Positions 23,637 through 36,503 are shown, counted from the first letter of the stretch. The stretch: DNA of 64,000 nt from Capsicum annuum (GCF_002878395.1 NC_061115.1:150761034-150825033), one strand, 5' to 3'. Made by a program: numbers and translations. The notes: a model not told the origin generated them from the letters alone.

Positions 23637-26444
23637 TGTAATGCCCCGATTTTCTAAACCGGAATACTACACGGTGCCTATGATACCAAAGGACTACAAG
23701 TTAACCCATGACTGATATCTGTACCTGTACACTGTATAATATACATGAAGAATGTGTAAAACATGAACAATAGGCCATAAGGTTCAACTGAATAAAGAAT
23801 CTATCAAAATATAACATCCATGTGGGGTAACGAATACCCAAAACAACTTATCTGAATCAAAACTAAATACAAATTTGAACTAAATCTGAAAGCCTCTAAG
23901 TTCTGTATGAATAAGGAAATGAAGGAATATGTCTCTAACTAACTTCGTAAAACAAAAAGCTAACTGTGATAATAAATGAATTAAATCATATCGTCCTCGA
24001 ATAAAGAGGACTCACTGCAACTCTGTATACTGGAATGCTACTGCTACTGCGGATCTGAAGCTCGTGTCTCTAGACCTATGGTGTAACATGAAAAAAAGAA
24101 CCATAGCACAAATGCGTCAGTATTTGGGGATGTACTGAGTATACGAGTGAGGTAGGTTAAATGCAAAAGGATTTACATGCATGAGCAATGCTAACTAACT
24201 GACTGATATGAACGTAAGAGGTCAAACATGCATGTATAGTAACTGAGATCGTGAATGCGTGATAGCTAAATCTGTACGCTAATACATGGTTTATTGATAA
24301 CTAATCATGACTGATACTGTAGTTTTGATAACATGGGTGATTGTATCTGACAGTCCTGAATTTGATAGAACTATCTGAGTTCCATACTATAATTAAATTG
24401 ATTGTATCTGAAAGTCCAGATATACTGAAATCTAAAGAAATATCTGAGTTCTTTTACTGAGACTAATGCTGAAACTGTGGGAGGTAGTTGTTTAAATAGC
24501 ATGCCCCATATGTGACATTATGTCTATGCTGGGGTCCAATCTCTGCCCTGACAGGAAGGATTTTAATACCGTGCCATTGGTAAGGACAGCGTGTGAGCAA
24601 TCCTCATATAATAGGTAACTATAGTTATAACGCTGGGAACCCTCATATAATAGGTTAAGCCACCTCATCTACCCTCATATAACAGGCTGCAATGTCTCAA
24701 CCTATGTTGGCTACATAGTTCTGGAACACAAGGATAACTGCTAAGAATCACACCTTCATATAACAGGTGAGTTCCCATCCTCGGATTCACTTGGTGCTGA
24801 CTACTACTCCCATCTGAAGAGACCGAACATGATTTAACTGCCTATACGTGACCTGAACTTACTGAATTTCCATTGACTGATGAAATACCGCTGATATCTG
24901 ATAACTGACTGAGATCATAAGGTTTTCCTGAGTCACATGACTAACTGATTTCAATTAAATCATGGCTTGATTTCAGATATCGTGAAACATGACATGGCTC
25001 TAGGCATACAACTATATTTTTTAGGTACAAATACCTCCAGGACTCGATAGAAGAAAACTACACACACATGACTGACTTGATCATAATATTGGAGTTCCCA
25101 ATTTATAATAGCATAACTTGGTGAATTTCATGAAGTACCTGATTTTCATACATCTTGTACATAAGTAGAATTTGCAAGTAAGCATAGCATAATCTCATAA
25201 GGCTAGTTCATGAACAATCCACCAACATTTATGAGGCACACTGTGAACATGAAAGTCATTGAAACATAGGAGCATATCATGAATCCTTCACTTAGTCATA
25301 ATTTAGCTATATTGCATGATTTCTAGCTCCTTGGGCATTTTATCAAACACCTTGAATGCACACTTTTAAGGAATAAGTATATTTATCAATTCGACCAACT
25401 TAATACATCAAAAATTTATGGGTTTCAACTAAACCTATTCACATGCTTCATGAAAATTCATCAAGATACAACCTTGAATCCAAACAACAATCATCGACAT
25501 GAATATAGCAATAACACAACAAGGAAATCATAATTTATAATTTAAAACATGATTCTTGAGCTTCATGGATGAAAGGGACCCATGGATGAACACTACGCAT
25601 ACCTTAGTGGTTGAATATTGAAAGAGATATAATGTTTCTGAAGGTTCTTGAAGAATTCCTTAGGCTTGCTTTTGAGGAGATGATCTTGAGAGAAAACCCT
25701 AATCTTGTGGTTAAGAATGTATGACAGAGCTTTTTGAGATGTTTAACTAAAGAGAATGGAAGATAATATGATCCTTGAGGGTTATAAGTCATGGGAAGTG
25801 AAGGAAAAAGACCAAAATACCATTACTAAAACTTCCCTTAATTGTGGGAAAAATAGCAAACGACATTCGTGACAAGTCGTCAAGCTAGTGATAAGCCGTC
25901 ACGAATTGTCGTCACAAAATGGTAAAATCTTGATTTTCTGGTTAAGGTTGGCGACATTGGTGGTAGGCCATCACGGGCGTGATGGGTTATCACAAAAATG
26001 TCATCACTGGGGGGTGAAAATCTGCCCAGGGCTGATGACATTGGTGATATGCCGTCACGAGCGTGATAGTTTATCACGAACGTCGTCACTCAGTTTCCCA
26101 ACTTGACATACCGGGGTAAAATGGGTATAACTCCTTGCTCCGATATCGGATTTAGGCAAAATTGATATAGTTGGAAAGATAATTCAATTATATATCTGTT
26201 AATGGGTCATCAGCTCAGTGATTCATAGTATAATGAGAGATATGCTTGTTTGAATCTGACTATACCAATATCCTTCTAAAAAATTAAATCGGTAAGGAAA
26301 TGTTTTGATTCGTCTATTATCTAGGACACTTTTGAGGCCTTAATATGCATCAACCTTGATCATAGAACTACCAAATCACTAAAATTTTTTACTCATGAGT
26401 TTGAAGGATGATCCTAAATTTTTTTAAACTTTTGGGGTATTACA
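23637..26444 (-). repeat. 3' LTR of E2
   Basis: 2808 bp, TGTAATGCCCC to GGGGTATTACA. Holds the four motifs of the cctcatataatagg type at 24602, 24641, 24673 and 24753. A U3 module of three ~62-bp imperfect units rich in cgtcac/gtgatg inverted motifs lies at 25858-26095. The family-wide block ctccttgctccgatatcgga lies at about 26132-26151. Confidence 0.9.
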
Positions 26445-26462
26445 ATATCTCCCCCTTAGGAA
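26445..26462 (-). promoter_or_regulatory. Polypurine tract of E2
   Basis: Minus strand reads cctaagggggagatat immediately before the LTR start. Same position and context as in E1. Confidence 0.75.
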
Positions 26463-26820
26463 CATTCTTCCTCGAATCAGAATCAACTGAGACGGGACAA
26501 AAGGCAAACTGAACATGACTGAACCTAAATAACTAAAATCTATTCTCATGACTGACATGATAAATGTATTGAACTCATACATATCTGATGCATGGATAAC
26601 TGATACATGAATGCATAACTGAGTAATCTGATAAACTAAGTTTCTTAAGATGAGAATGCATAGCCAATCCATATTCTTATAACTGAACTTATACATGAAT
26701 TCATGACTTAGTATGCAATGGTAATAGGTACCAAGTTTTATGATGGGAATATGAACATGAAACCGAATAAGCTTAAGGAGAACTATTACCCTGAGCTTGA
26801 TCTGAATTAGTGGAGAAGAG
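26463..26820 (-). other. Untranslated segment between integrase and PPT of E2
   Basis: No domain recognised. The 149-codon minus-strand open stretch that covers this area (26424-26873) crosses the LTR boundary and is not a gene. Resembles 13777-13980 of E1. Confidence 0.55.
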
Positions 26821-27800
26821 GTGAGGTTACTTGGTACGTATATCTGCTTCTGCTTCCCAAGTAGCTCCCTCATGAGACTGATTTCGCCAAATAACCTTGA
26901 CTAAAGGGACTTCTTTGTTCCTCAAACGACAAATCTGATAGTCCAAGATTTTAACTAGAATCTCCTCATAAAAGAGGCTATTCTAAATATCAATGCCATG
27001 AATAGGGACTACAACTGCTAGGTCACTTATGCACTTCTTGAGCAAAGATACATGGAAGACTGGATGAACTGAGGGTAGGTTTGAACTCAATTTGAGCTCA
27101 TAAGATACCTTTCCAAAGCAACTGAGAATCCTGAAGGGACCGATATATCGAGGACTCAGTTTCCCTTTCTTGCTGAACCTCTTCAATTCTTTCATGGAGA
27201 GATCTTAAGATAGACGTAATCATTGACCTTTAATTTGAGATCCTTTCTATGAACATCTTTATAAGACTTCTCTCAGCTCTGAGCAGCCCAGAGTCTCTCT
27301 CTGATAAACTGAACTTGCTCTAAGGTATCAAATACCAAGTCAGGATCTGTGACTGAGGCCTCACTAACTTCGAACCAACCAATTAGAGATCTACATCTCC
27401 TACCATAGAGAGCTTCGAATAGACCCATTTGAATACAAGAATGATATCTATTATAGTATGCAAACTCAATCAAAGGCAAGTAGTCATCCCAACTTTCCTT
27501 AAAATCAGCTGCACACTCCCTCAACATATCTTTCAGAGTCTGAATGGTCCTTTTACTTGACCATCTATCTGAGGATGAAACACTGTACTAAGATGGACTT
27601 GGGTACCAAGACCCTTTTGTAATGCTTTCTAGAAGTGAGAGGTGAATTGGGTACCTCTGTTTGAGATAGAACACCGTGTAATCTTACCAACTCCCTAATA
27701 TAGAGTTTGGCATTATCTTCAGTTGAATAAGAAGTACGAACTGGAAAGAAGTGAGTATCTACAATGACCCAAACTGAATGACGCTGATGACGAGTGCACG
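26821..27800 (-). pseudogene. Integrase core and C-terminus of E2
   Basis: Downstream of the triplicated block (minus sense). From 27800: a CTRHQRHSVWVIVDTHFFPV segment in which a few residues after the first catalytic Asp are lost (VD then HFFPVRTSY). YIRELVRLHGV follows. The segment expected to hold the second catalytic Asp is frameshifted near 27660. Next come MLRECAADFKESWDDYLPL and FAYYNRYHSCIQMGLFEALY (27527-27400), then GKLSPRYIGPFRILSCFGKV, the GPY/F module (about 27165-27100), and FHVSLLKKCISD. It ends with LRNKEVPLVKVIWRN and EGATWEAEAD (about 26940-26860), a chromodomain-like tail that would target insertion to heterochromatin. Confidence 0.8.
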
Positions 27801-30692
27801 GCAAACCCATCACGACGTCCATGTTCACTTCTTCCCACTTCCAAGTAGGAATGGTGAAATCCTATATGGAACCACTAGGTTTCTGATGCTCTATCTTAAC
27901 CTGCTGACATGTTGAGCACTTAGCTACAAATTCTACAATATATCTCTTCATCATACTCCACCAATAGATCTCCCGTAAGTTGTGGTACATCTTATTGGCC
28001 TCTGGATGAATAGAGTATCGCGCACAATGTGCTTCTGCAAGAATTCAATGCCTCAAGTCATCTACACCTGGAACGCACAAACGACCATAACAACGAAGAA
28101 CACCATCTCCCCCTTGGGAGAAGACCTCTACTTTCTGATTTTAAACTGACTCTTTTAGCTTGACGAGGCAAGGATCCCTATCTTGCTTCTCTTTTATCTT
28201 ATAAACTAGAGATAACAATGAACTATTCTGAATATATATACCACCCTCTGAAGAGTCGACTAAGAAAATGCCTAGTCTTGAAAACTTATGAATCTCTTGA
28301 GCTATCTTCTTTTTTCTATCCTCAACGTGAGAAATACTACCCATGGATAGTCTACTAACAGCATCGGCCACAATGTTGGTAAAGGACAATCATGTCATAA
28401 TCCTTCAAGAGCTCTAACCACCTTCTCTGATAAAGATTGAGATATTTCAAAGAAATTTCATACTGGAGACTCTTATGATCTATGAATACATCTACATGAA
28501 ATCCGTATTGATAATGCCTCCAAATCTTTAAGGAAAATACTACGGATGCTAACTCAAGATCATGAGTAGGATAATTTTTCTCATAGGGCTTTCAATATAT
28601 GGAGGCGTAGTTTATGAACTTACCATACTGCATGAGGACACAACCTAGACCCACTCTGGATGCATAAAAATACAGTACAAAACCGTTTGAACCATCTGGA
28701 AGAGCTAGAACTGGAGCTGAGGTAAGTCGAGTCTTAAAATTTTGAAAACTCTTCTCACAAGAATTTGACCACTGAAACTTGACCTTCTTTTGAGTCAATA
28801 TGGACATAGGGGATGCAATAGAAGAAAATTACTCAATAAACCATCTGTAATAACCAGCCAAACCAAAGAAACTCCTGATATTTGATAGAGATACAGGGCA
28901 AGGCCAGTTTCTTTCCTCTTCGGTTTATTGAGGATCTACCCTAATGCCATCATGGCAAACAATATGGCCAATGAATTATATTGATCTTAGCCAAAACTCG
29001 CACTTACTGAACTTGACAAATAACTGATGATCTCTGAGAGTCTGAAGAACAATTTTGAGATAGTCTGAATGATTATGCTCTATGCGGGAATAGACAAGGA
29101 TGCCATCTATGAAGACTATGACAAGCATGTCCAAGTACTGCTTGAACACACGATTCATCAAGTCCATGAAAGCGGCTAGAGCAATTGTAGGACCAAAGGA
29201 CATGACTAGAAATTTGAAGTAACCATACTGAGTATGGAAAGTTGTCTTTGGGATGTCATATTCTCTAACTCTGAGCTGATGATAGCCTGATCTACGATCT
29301 ATCATAGAAAATAAATGGCACCCTGAAGTTGGTCAAAAACATCATATATTCTTGGAAATAGATACTTGCTCTTGGTCGTAACTTTGTTGAGCTGACGGTA
29401 ATCAATACACATCCTGAAAGAACCGTTTTTCTTGTGTAGAAATAAGAATGGTACACCCCATACGGATACACTGGGCTTGATAAATCCCTTATCTACGAGA
29501 TCCTTCAACTGATCTTTTAGTTCCTTGAGTTTTTCTAGTGCAATTCTATATGGCGGAATATAAATACCTTGAGTGTCTGGAAGTAGATCATTGCCGAAGT
29601 CTATTTTCCTTTCGTGATGAATGCCTAGAAGATATTTAAGAAAGACATCTGAATATTCATTAACCACTGGGATTGATTCTAAGATAAGAGATTTGAAATT
29701 GGAATCCTTAACATGCACGAGATGATACACACACTTCTTAGAAATCATTTTCCTTGCCCAAAGGTAGGAAACAAGATGACCCCTAAATGATGAAGTACTC
29801 CCCCTCCACTCTAAGATGGGTTTATTCAGGAACTGAAACTGAACTATCTTATTTCTGCAGTTGACCACGGCATAGCAGGAATAAAGCCAATCCATATCAA
29901 GAATGACGTAAAAATCAGTCATTTCTAATTTGACTAAATTTGCTGACGTGGAACTCTGAAATATCATAACTAGGAAGCTCCTGTATACCCGTTGAGCTAT
30001 AATGGTTTTACCCACTGGGGTAGAGACTAAAAAGGGCTTCACTAAAATTTTGGGACTGATTCCAAAATCGCCTGCTATGTATGGAGTAACAAAAGACAAG
30101 GATGCACCTGGGTCTAGCAAAGTATAAACATGAACATGAAAAATTTTTAATGTACCATTAATGACATCAGGATAATTTTCTTGATCCTGTTAGGTCTGAA
30201 GAGCATAGAGTCTGTTTGGGTATGGCCAACTAGTAGCACTGAAAGAGGCACCCTAATGGTTCCGGCGATCAAACTGAACTGTGGAACGATTCTGCTGACC
30301 TTGAGGATCTAGTTGAGGATAGTCTCAAACTCTATGACCTATCTTGCCACAATTAAAACAAATTCCACTACCCGCTCTACACACACCCTGATAGTTCGTA
30401 CCGTAAGTCTGACACTGAGGAGAAATGTGGGCACTACTAACAATGCCCTGAGATTTAAATCCTGGTGCTTTATCTTTATTTCCATCTCTAAATTTTAGCA
30501 CTGGGGCACTTGAGGAGGAAGGGGATGGAACTGCTGACTTAGGATGAAACTGTGAACAGTTTTGTCCCTCTGCTTTAGGTAGAGCAAAACTAAAACAACC
30601 TGATCTTTCTCTCTTGTTTTGCCTCTCCCTAGTTCTAACCTTCTACTCCTTTATTTGCTGAGCATAGGTCATAAGTTTGGCTAAAGTCATAT
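27801..30692 (-). pseudogene. Unit 1: gagC-PR-RT-RNaseH-INT N-terminus
   Basis: In minus order: zinc knuckle at about 30364-30313 (CFNCGKIGHRV, stop, DYP; last Cys to Tyr). Protease starts near 30120 with [13 protein letters not shown], the catalytic Asp kept, and MDWLYSCYA follows. RT begins with [16 protein letters not shown] and [12 protein letters not shown], then [21 protein letters not shown] at about 29113-29084 has Gly for the second catalytic Asp (29102-29104). RNase H at about 28807-28300 shows LYFYASRVGLGC, where the first catalytic Asp is Tyr (28664-28666). It ends in the HHCC integrase zinc finger (about 28060-27890, FVAKCSTCQQVKIEHQ). The PR-RT frame is open for 272 codons (30120-29302), the longest in the window. 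Confidence 0.85.
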
Positions 30693-33600
30693 GCAAACCC
30701 ATCACGACGTCCATGTTCACTTCTTCCCACTTCCAAGTAGGAATGGTGAACTCCTATATTGAACCACACTAGGTTTCTGATGCTCTATCTTAACCTGCTG
30801 ACATGTTGAGCACTTAGCTACAAATTCTACCATATCTCTTTTCATCATACTCCATCAATTGATCTCCAACAAGTTGCGATATATCGTATTGGCCCATGGA
30901 TGAATAGAGTATTGCACACAATGCACTTCTTCAAGAATTCACGGCCTCAAATTATCTACACCTGGCACGTACAAATGACCCTGACAATGAAAAACACCAT
31001 TTCCCCCTTGGGAGAAAACGTCTACTTTCTCATTTTGAACTGACTCTTTTAGCTTGACAAGGCTAGGATCCCTTTCTTGCTTCTCTTTTATCTTAGAAAC
31101 TAGAGATAACTATGAACTGCTCTAAATATATATACCACCCTCTGAAGAGTCGACTAAGAGAACGCCTAGTCTCACAAGCTGTTGGATCTCTTGAGCTATC
31201 TTCTTTTTTCTATCCTCAACGTGAGAAATACTACCCATGGATAGTCTACTGAGAGCATCGGCCACAATGTTGGCCTTGCCCGAATGGTAAAGGACACTCA
31301 TGGCATAATTCTTCAAGAGCTCTAACCACCTTCTCTGATGAAGATTGAGATATTTCTAAGAAAAGACATACTGCAGACTCTTTTGATATATGAATACATC
31401 TACATGAGATCTGTATAGATAATGCCTCCAAATCTTTAAGGAAAATACTACGACTGCTTACTCAAGATCATGAGTAGGATAATTTTTCTCATGGGGCTTT
31501 CAATATATGGAGGCGTAGTCTATGACCTTACCATACTGCATAAGGACACAACCTAGACCCACTCTGGATACATCAAAATACAGTGCAAAACTGTTTGAAC
31601 CATCTGGAGGAGCTAGAACTGGAGCTGAGGTAAGTCGAGTCTTAAACTCCTGAAAACTCTTCTCGCAAGAATCTGAGCACTAAAACTTGACCTTCTTTTG
31701 AGTCAATCTGGACATAGGGGATGCAATAGAAGAAAATTCCTCAACGAACCATCTGTTATGACCATCTAAACCAAAGAAACTCCTGATATCTGATGGAGAT
31801 ATAGGGAGAGGCCAGTTTCTTACCTCTTTGGTTTACTGAGGATCTACCTTAATGCCATCACGGCAAACAATATGGCCAATGAATTCTACTGATCTTAGCA
31901 AAAATTCACACTTACTAAACTTAGCAAATAAGTGATGATCTCTGAGAGTCTGAAGAACAATTTTGAGATGGTCTAAATGATTATGCTCTGTGCGGGAATA
32001 GACAAGGATACCATCTATGAAGACTATGACAAACATGTCCAAGTACTGCTTGAACACACAATTCATCAAGTCCATGAAAGCGGCTGGAGCAATGGTAGGA
32101 CCAAAGGACATGACTAGAAATTTGAAATAACCATACCGAGTATGGAAAGTTGTCTTTGGGATGTCATATTCTCTAAATCTGAGCTGATGATAGCCTGATT
32201 TGCGGTGTATCTTAGAAAATAAATGGCACCCTAAAGTTGGTCAAAAACATCATCTATTCTTGGAAATAGATACATGTTCTTGACTGTAACTTTGTTGAGC
32301 TGACGGTAATTAATAAACATCCTGAGAGAACCGTCTTTCTTGTGTAGGAATAAGACTGGTGCACCCCATGGGGATACACTGGGATTGATGAATCCCTTAT
32401 CTAAGAGATGCTTTAACTGATATTTAAGTTCCTTGAGTTTTGCTAGTGCAATTCTATATGGCGGAATATAAATAGGTTGAGTGTCTGGAAGCAGATCAAT
32501 GCCGAAGTCTATTTATCTTTCGTGAGGAATGCCTAGAAGATATTTAGGAAAGATATCTGAATATTCTTTAACCACTGGGACTACTACAAAGATAGGAGAT
32601 TTGAAACTGGAATCCTTAACATGCACGAGATGATACACACACCCCTTAGAAATCATTTTCTTTGCCCGAAGGTAGGAAACAAGATGACCCCTTAATGATG
32701 AAGTACTACCCCTCCACTGTAAGATGGGTTTATTCAGGAACTGAAACTGAACTATCCTATTTCTGTAGTTGACCATGGCATAGCAGGAATAAAGCCAATC
32801 TATGCCGAGAATGACATAAAAATCAGTCATCTCTAATTTGACTAAATTTACTGACATGGAACTCTGAAATATCATAACTTGGAAGCTCTTGTATACCCGC
32901 TGAACTATAATGGTTTTACCATCTAGGGTAGAGACTAAAAAGGGCTACACTAAAATTTTTTGACTGATTCCAAAATCTCCTGCTATGTATGGAGTAACAA
33001 AAGACAAGTATGAACCTGGGTCTAGAAAAGCATAATCACGAACATAGAAAATTGGTAACGTACCAGTAATGACATCAGGATAATTTTCTTGATCCTGTCA
33101 GGTCTGAAGAGCATAGAGTCTGTTCGGGTGTTGCCCACTAGTAGCACTGAAAGCGGCACCCTAATGGTTTCGGTGATCAAACTGAACTGTGGAACGATTC
33201 TGCTGACCCTGAGGATCTAGCTGAGGATAGTCTCTAACTCTATGACCTGTCTTGCCACAACTAAAACAAATTCCACTACCCACTCTAAACACACCCTAAT
33301 GGTTCTTACCGCAAGTCTGACACTAAGAATAAGTACGAGCACTGCTAATCCTGCCTTGAGATTTAGATCCTGGTACTCTATCTTTGTTGCCATCTCTAAA
33401 TTTTAGCACTGGGGCACTGGAGGAGGAAGGGGATGGAACTGATGTCTTAGGATAAAACTTCGAACAGTTTCGTCCCTCTACTTTGGGCAGAGGAAAACTA
33501 AAACTGCCTGATCTTTCTCACTTGTTCTGCCTCTCCCTAGGTCTAACCTTCTACTCCTTTATTTGCTGAGCATAGGTCATGAGTCTGGCTAAAGTCATAT
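30693..33600 (-). pseudogene. Unit 2: gagC-PR-RT-RNaseH-INT N-terminus
   Basis: Same order as unit 1. The zinc knuckle near 33260-33210 reads CFSCGKTGHRVRDYP (last Cys to Tyr). The protease is partly frameshifted near 33030. A stretch open over 120 codons (32875-32513) includes [20 protein letters not shown] contains [20 protein letters not shown] and [10 protein letters not shown], with the Asp-Gly change at 32010-32015. RNase H keeps its first Asp (LYFDVSRVGLGC, Asp codon at 31572-31574). The integrase linker HVEDRKKKIAQEIQ and the zinc finger complete the unit. Stop codons differ from those of units 1 and 3, so the copies have decayed separately. Confidence 0.85.
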
Positions 33601-36503
33601 GCAAACCCATCACGACATCCATCTTCACTTCTTCCCACTTCCAAGTAGGAATGGTGAACTCCTATATGGAACCACTAGGTTTCTGATGCTCTATCTTAAC
33701 CTGCTGACATGTTGAGCACTTAGCTACAAATTATACAATATCTCTCTTCATCATACTTTACCAATAGATCTCCCGCAAGTTGCGGTACAATTTATTGGCC
33801 CCTGGATGAATAGAGTATGGCGCACAATGCGCTTCTGCAAGAATTCACTACCTCAAGTCCTCTACACCTAGAATGCACAAACGACCCTGAAAACGAAGAA
33901 CACCATCTTCCCCTTGGGAGAAAACCTCTACTTTCTGATTTTGAACTGACTCTTTTAGATTGACAAGGCTAGTATCCCTGTCTTTCTACTCTTTTATCTT
34001 AGAAACTAGAGGTAACTATGAACTGCTCTGAATATATATACCACCCTCTAAAGAGTTGACTAAGAAAACGCCTAGTCTCACAAGCTGATGGATATCTTGA
34101 GCTATCTTCTTTTTTCTATCATCGACGTGAGAAATACTACCCATGAATATTCTACTGAGAGCATCGGCCACAATGTTGGCCTTGCCCGAATTGTAAAGGA
34201 CACTCATGTCATAATCCTTCAAGAGCTCTAACCACCTTCTATGATGAAAATTGAGATCTTTCTAAGAAAAGACATACTGGAGACTCATATGAGCTATGAA
34301 TACATCTACATGAAATCCGTATAGATAATGCCTCCAAATCTTTAAGGAAAATACTACGGCTGCTAACTCAAGATCATCAGTAGGATAATTTTTCTCATGG
34401 GCTTTCAATATCTGGAGGCGTAGTCTATGACCTTACCATGCTGTATGAGGAAACAACCAAGACCCACTCTGGATGCATCAAAATACAGTCCGAAACCGTT
34501 TGAACCATCTAGAGGAGCTAGAACTAGAGCTGAGGTTAGTCGACTCTTAAACTCCTGAAAACTCTTCTCACAAAAATCTGACAACTAAAACTTGAGCTTC
34601 TTTTGAGTCAATCTAAACATAGGGGATGCAATAGAAGAAAATTCCTCAACAAACCATCTGTAATAACCAGCCAAACCAAATAAACTCCTGATATCTGATG
34701 GAGATACAAGGCGAGGACAGTTTCTTACCTCTTCGGTTTACTGAGGATCTACCCTAATGCCATCATGCCAAACAATATGGCTAATGAATTCTACTGATCT
34801 TAGACAAATATCACACTTACTGAACTTGACGAATAACTGATGATCTCTGAGAGTCTGAAGAACAATTTTGAGATAGTCTGAATGATTATGCTCTGTGTGG
34901 GAATAGACAAGGATACCATCTATGAAGACTATGACAAATATGTCCAAGTACTTCTTGAACACACGATTCATCAAGTCCATGAAAGCGGCTGGAGCAATGG
35001 TAGGACCAAAGGACATGACTAGAAATTTGAAGTAACCATACCGAGTATGGAAAGTTGTCTTTGGGATATCATATTCTCTAACTCTGAGCTGATGATAGCC
35101 TGATTGCGTTCTATCTTAGAAAATAACTGGCACCCTGAAGTTGGTCAAAAACATCATCTATTCTTAGTAATAGATACTTGTTATTGATCGTAACTTTGTT
35201 GAGCAAACGGTAATCAATACACATCCTAAAAGAACAGTCTTTCTTGTGTAGGAATAAGACTGGTGCACCCCATGGGGATACATTGGGCTTGATGAATCCA
35301 TTATCTAAGAGATCCTTCAACTGATCTTTTAGTTTCTTGAGTTTTGCTAGTACAATTCTGTATGGCGGAATAAAAATAGGTTGAGTGTCTGGAAGCAGAT
35401 CAATGCCGAAGTCTATTTCCCTTTCGTGAGGAATGCCTAGAAGATATTAAGGAAAGACATCTGAATATTCATTAACCACTGGGACTAATTCCAAGATAGG
35501 AGATTTGAAACTGTAATCTTAACATGCATGAGATGATACACACACCCCTTAGAAATCATTTTCCTTGCCCGAAGGTAGAAAACAAGATGACCCCTGAATG
35601 ATGAAGTACTACCCCTCCACTCTAAGACGGGTTTATTCGGGAACTAAAACTGAACTATCCTATTTCTGCATTTGACCATGGTATAGCAGGAATAAAGCCA
35701 ATCCATGCCGAGAATGACGTCAAAATCAGTCATCTCTAATTTGACTAAATCTGCTAACGTGGAACTCTGAAATATCATAACTAGGAATCTCCTGTATACC
35801 CGTTGAGCTATAATGGTTTTACCCACTGGGGTAGAGAATAAAAAGGGCTCCACTAAAATTTTAGGACTGATTCCAAAATCGCCTGCTATGTATGGAGTAA
35901 CAAAATACAAAGATGCACCTGGATCTAGAAAAGAATAAGCATGAACATGGAAAATTTGTACCATACCAGTAATGACATCAGGATAATTTTCTTGATCCTG
36001 TCAGGTCTGAAGAGCATAGAGTCTGTTTGGTGGTTGCTCACTAGTAGCACTGAAAGCGGCACTTTAATGGTTCCGGCGATCAAACTGAACTGTGGAACAT
36101 TTCTGCTGACCCTGAGGATCTAGCTGAAGACAGTCTCTAACTCTATGACCTATCTTGCCATAACTAAAACAAATTCCACTACCCGCTCTACACACACCCT
36201 GATGATTCTTACCGCAAGTATGACATTGAGGATAAGTGCGGGCACTACTAACACTGCCTTGAGATTTAGATCCTGGTGCTCTATCTTTGTTGCCATCTCT
36301 AAATTTTAGAACTGGGGCACTGGAGGAGGAAGGGGATAGAACTGCTGACTTAGGATGAAATTGCGAACAATTTCGTCCCTCTTCTTTGGGCAGAGCAAAA
36401 CTAAAACTGCCTGATCTTTCTCTCTTGTTCTGCCTCTCCCTAGTTCTAACCTTCTACTCCTTTATTTGCTGAGCATAGGTCTTGAATATAGCTAAAGTCA
36501 TAT
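33601..36503 (-). pseudogene. Unit 3: gagC-PR-RT-RNaseH-INT N-terminus
   Basis: This copy is continuous with the real gag N-part, so it may be the ancestral position of the gag-PR joint. The zinc knuckle at about 36175-36125 reads CFSYGKIGHRVRDC (second Cys to Tyr, last Cys kept). Protease: [20 protein letters not shown] and [15 protein letters not shown] (35925-35660). [20 protein letters not shown], then [17 protein letters not shown] and [10 protein letters not shown] (Asp-Gly at 34915-34920). RNase H keeps its first Asp (LYFDASRVGL). It ends in the integrase linker MGSISHVDDRKKKIAQDIHQ and the zinc finger. Frame breaks include a one-base change near 35505-35520 and a gap near 34400. Confidence 0.85.

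Larger units (their letters stand above)
27801..36503 (-). repeat. Tandem triplication of gagC-PR-RT-RH-INTn inside E2
   Basis: Three directly repeated units on the plus strand: 27801-30692, 30693-33600 and 33601-36503 (2892, 2908 and 2903 bp). Each starts at gcaaacccatcacgac and ends at gctaaagtcatat. The first two units end at the join with the next unit; the third continues into unique gag at tatcactgttcagc. Unit 1 begins where unique integrase sequence (cgagtgcacg) runs in. Both internal junctions have the same breakpoint, so one joining event was later amplified or copied. Confidence 0.92.

Noticed and set aside
26424..26873. A 149-codon minus-strand open frame as a gene
   Set aside because: It spans the E2 LTR end, PPT and untranslated region, and has no recognisable domain.
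29302..30120. The 272-codon frame as an intact domesticated gene
   Set aside because: It is simply the protease-RT part of unit 1 with stops on both sides and the sister units broken; no sign of retention beyond chance.
27801..36503. Three separate nested elements instead of a triplication
   Set aside because: No LTR, PBS or PPT lies between the units, and both junctions are the same INT-to-gag join.
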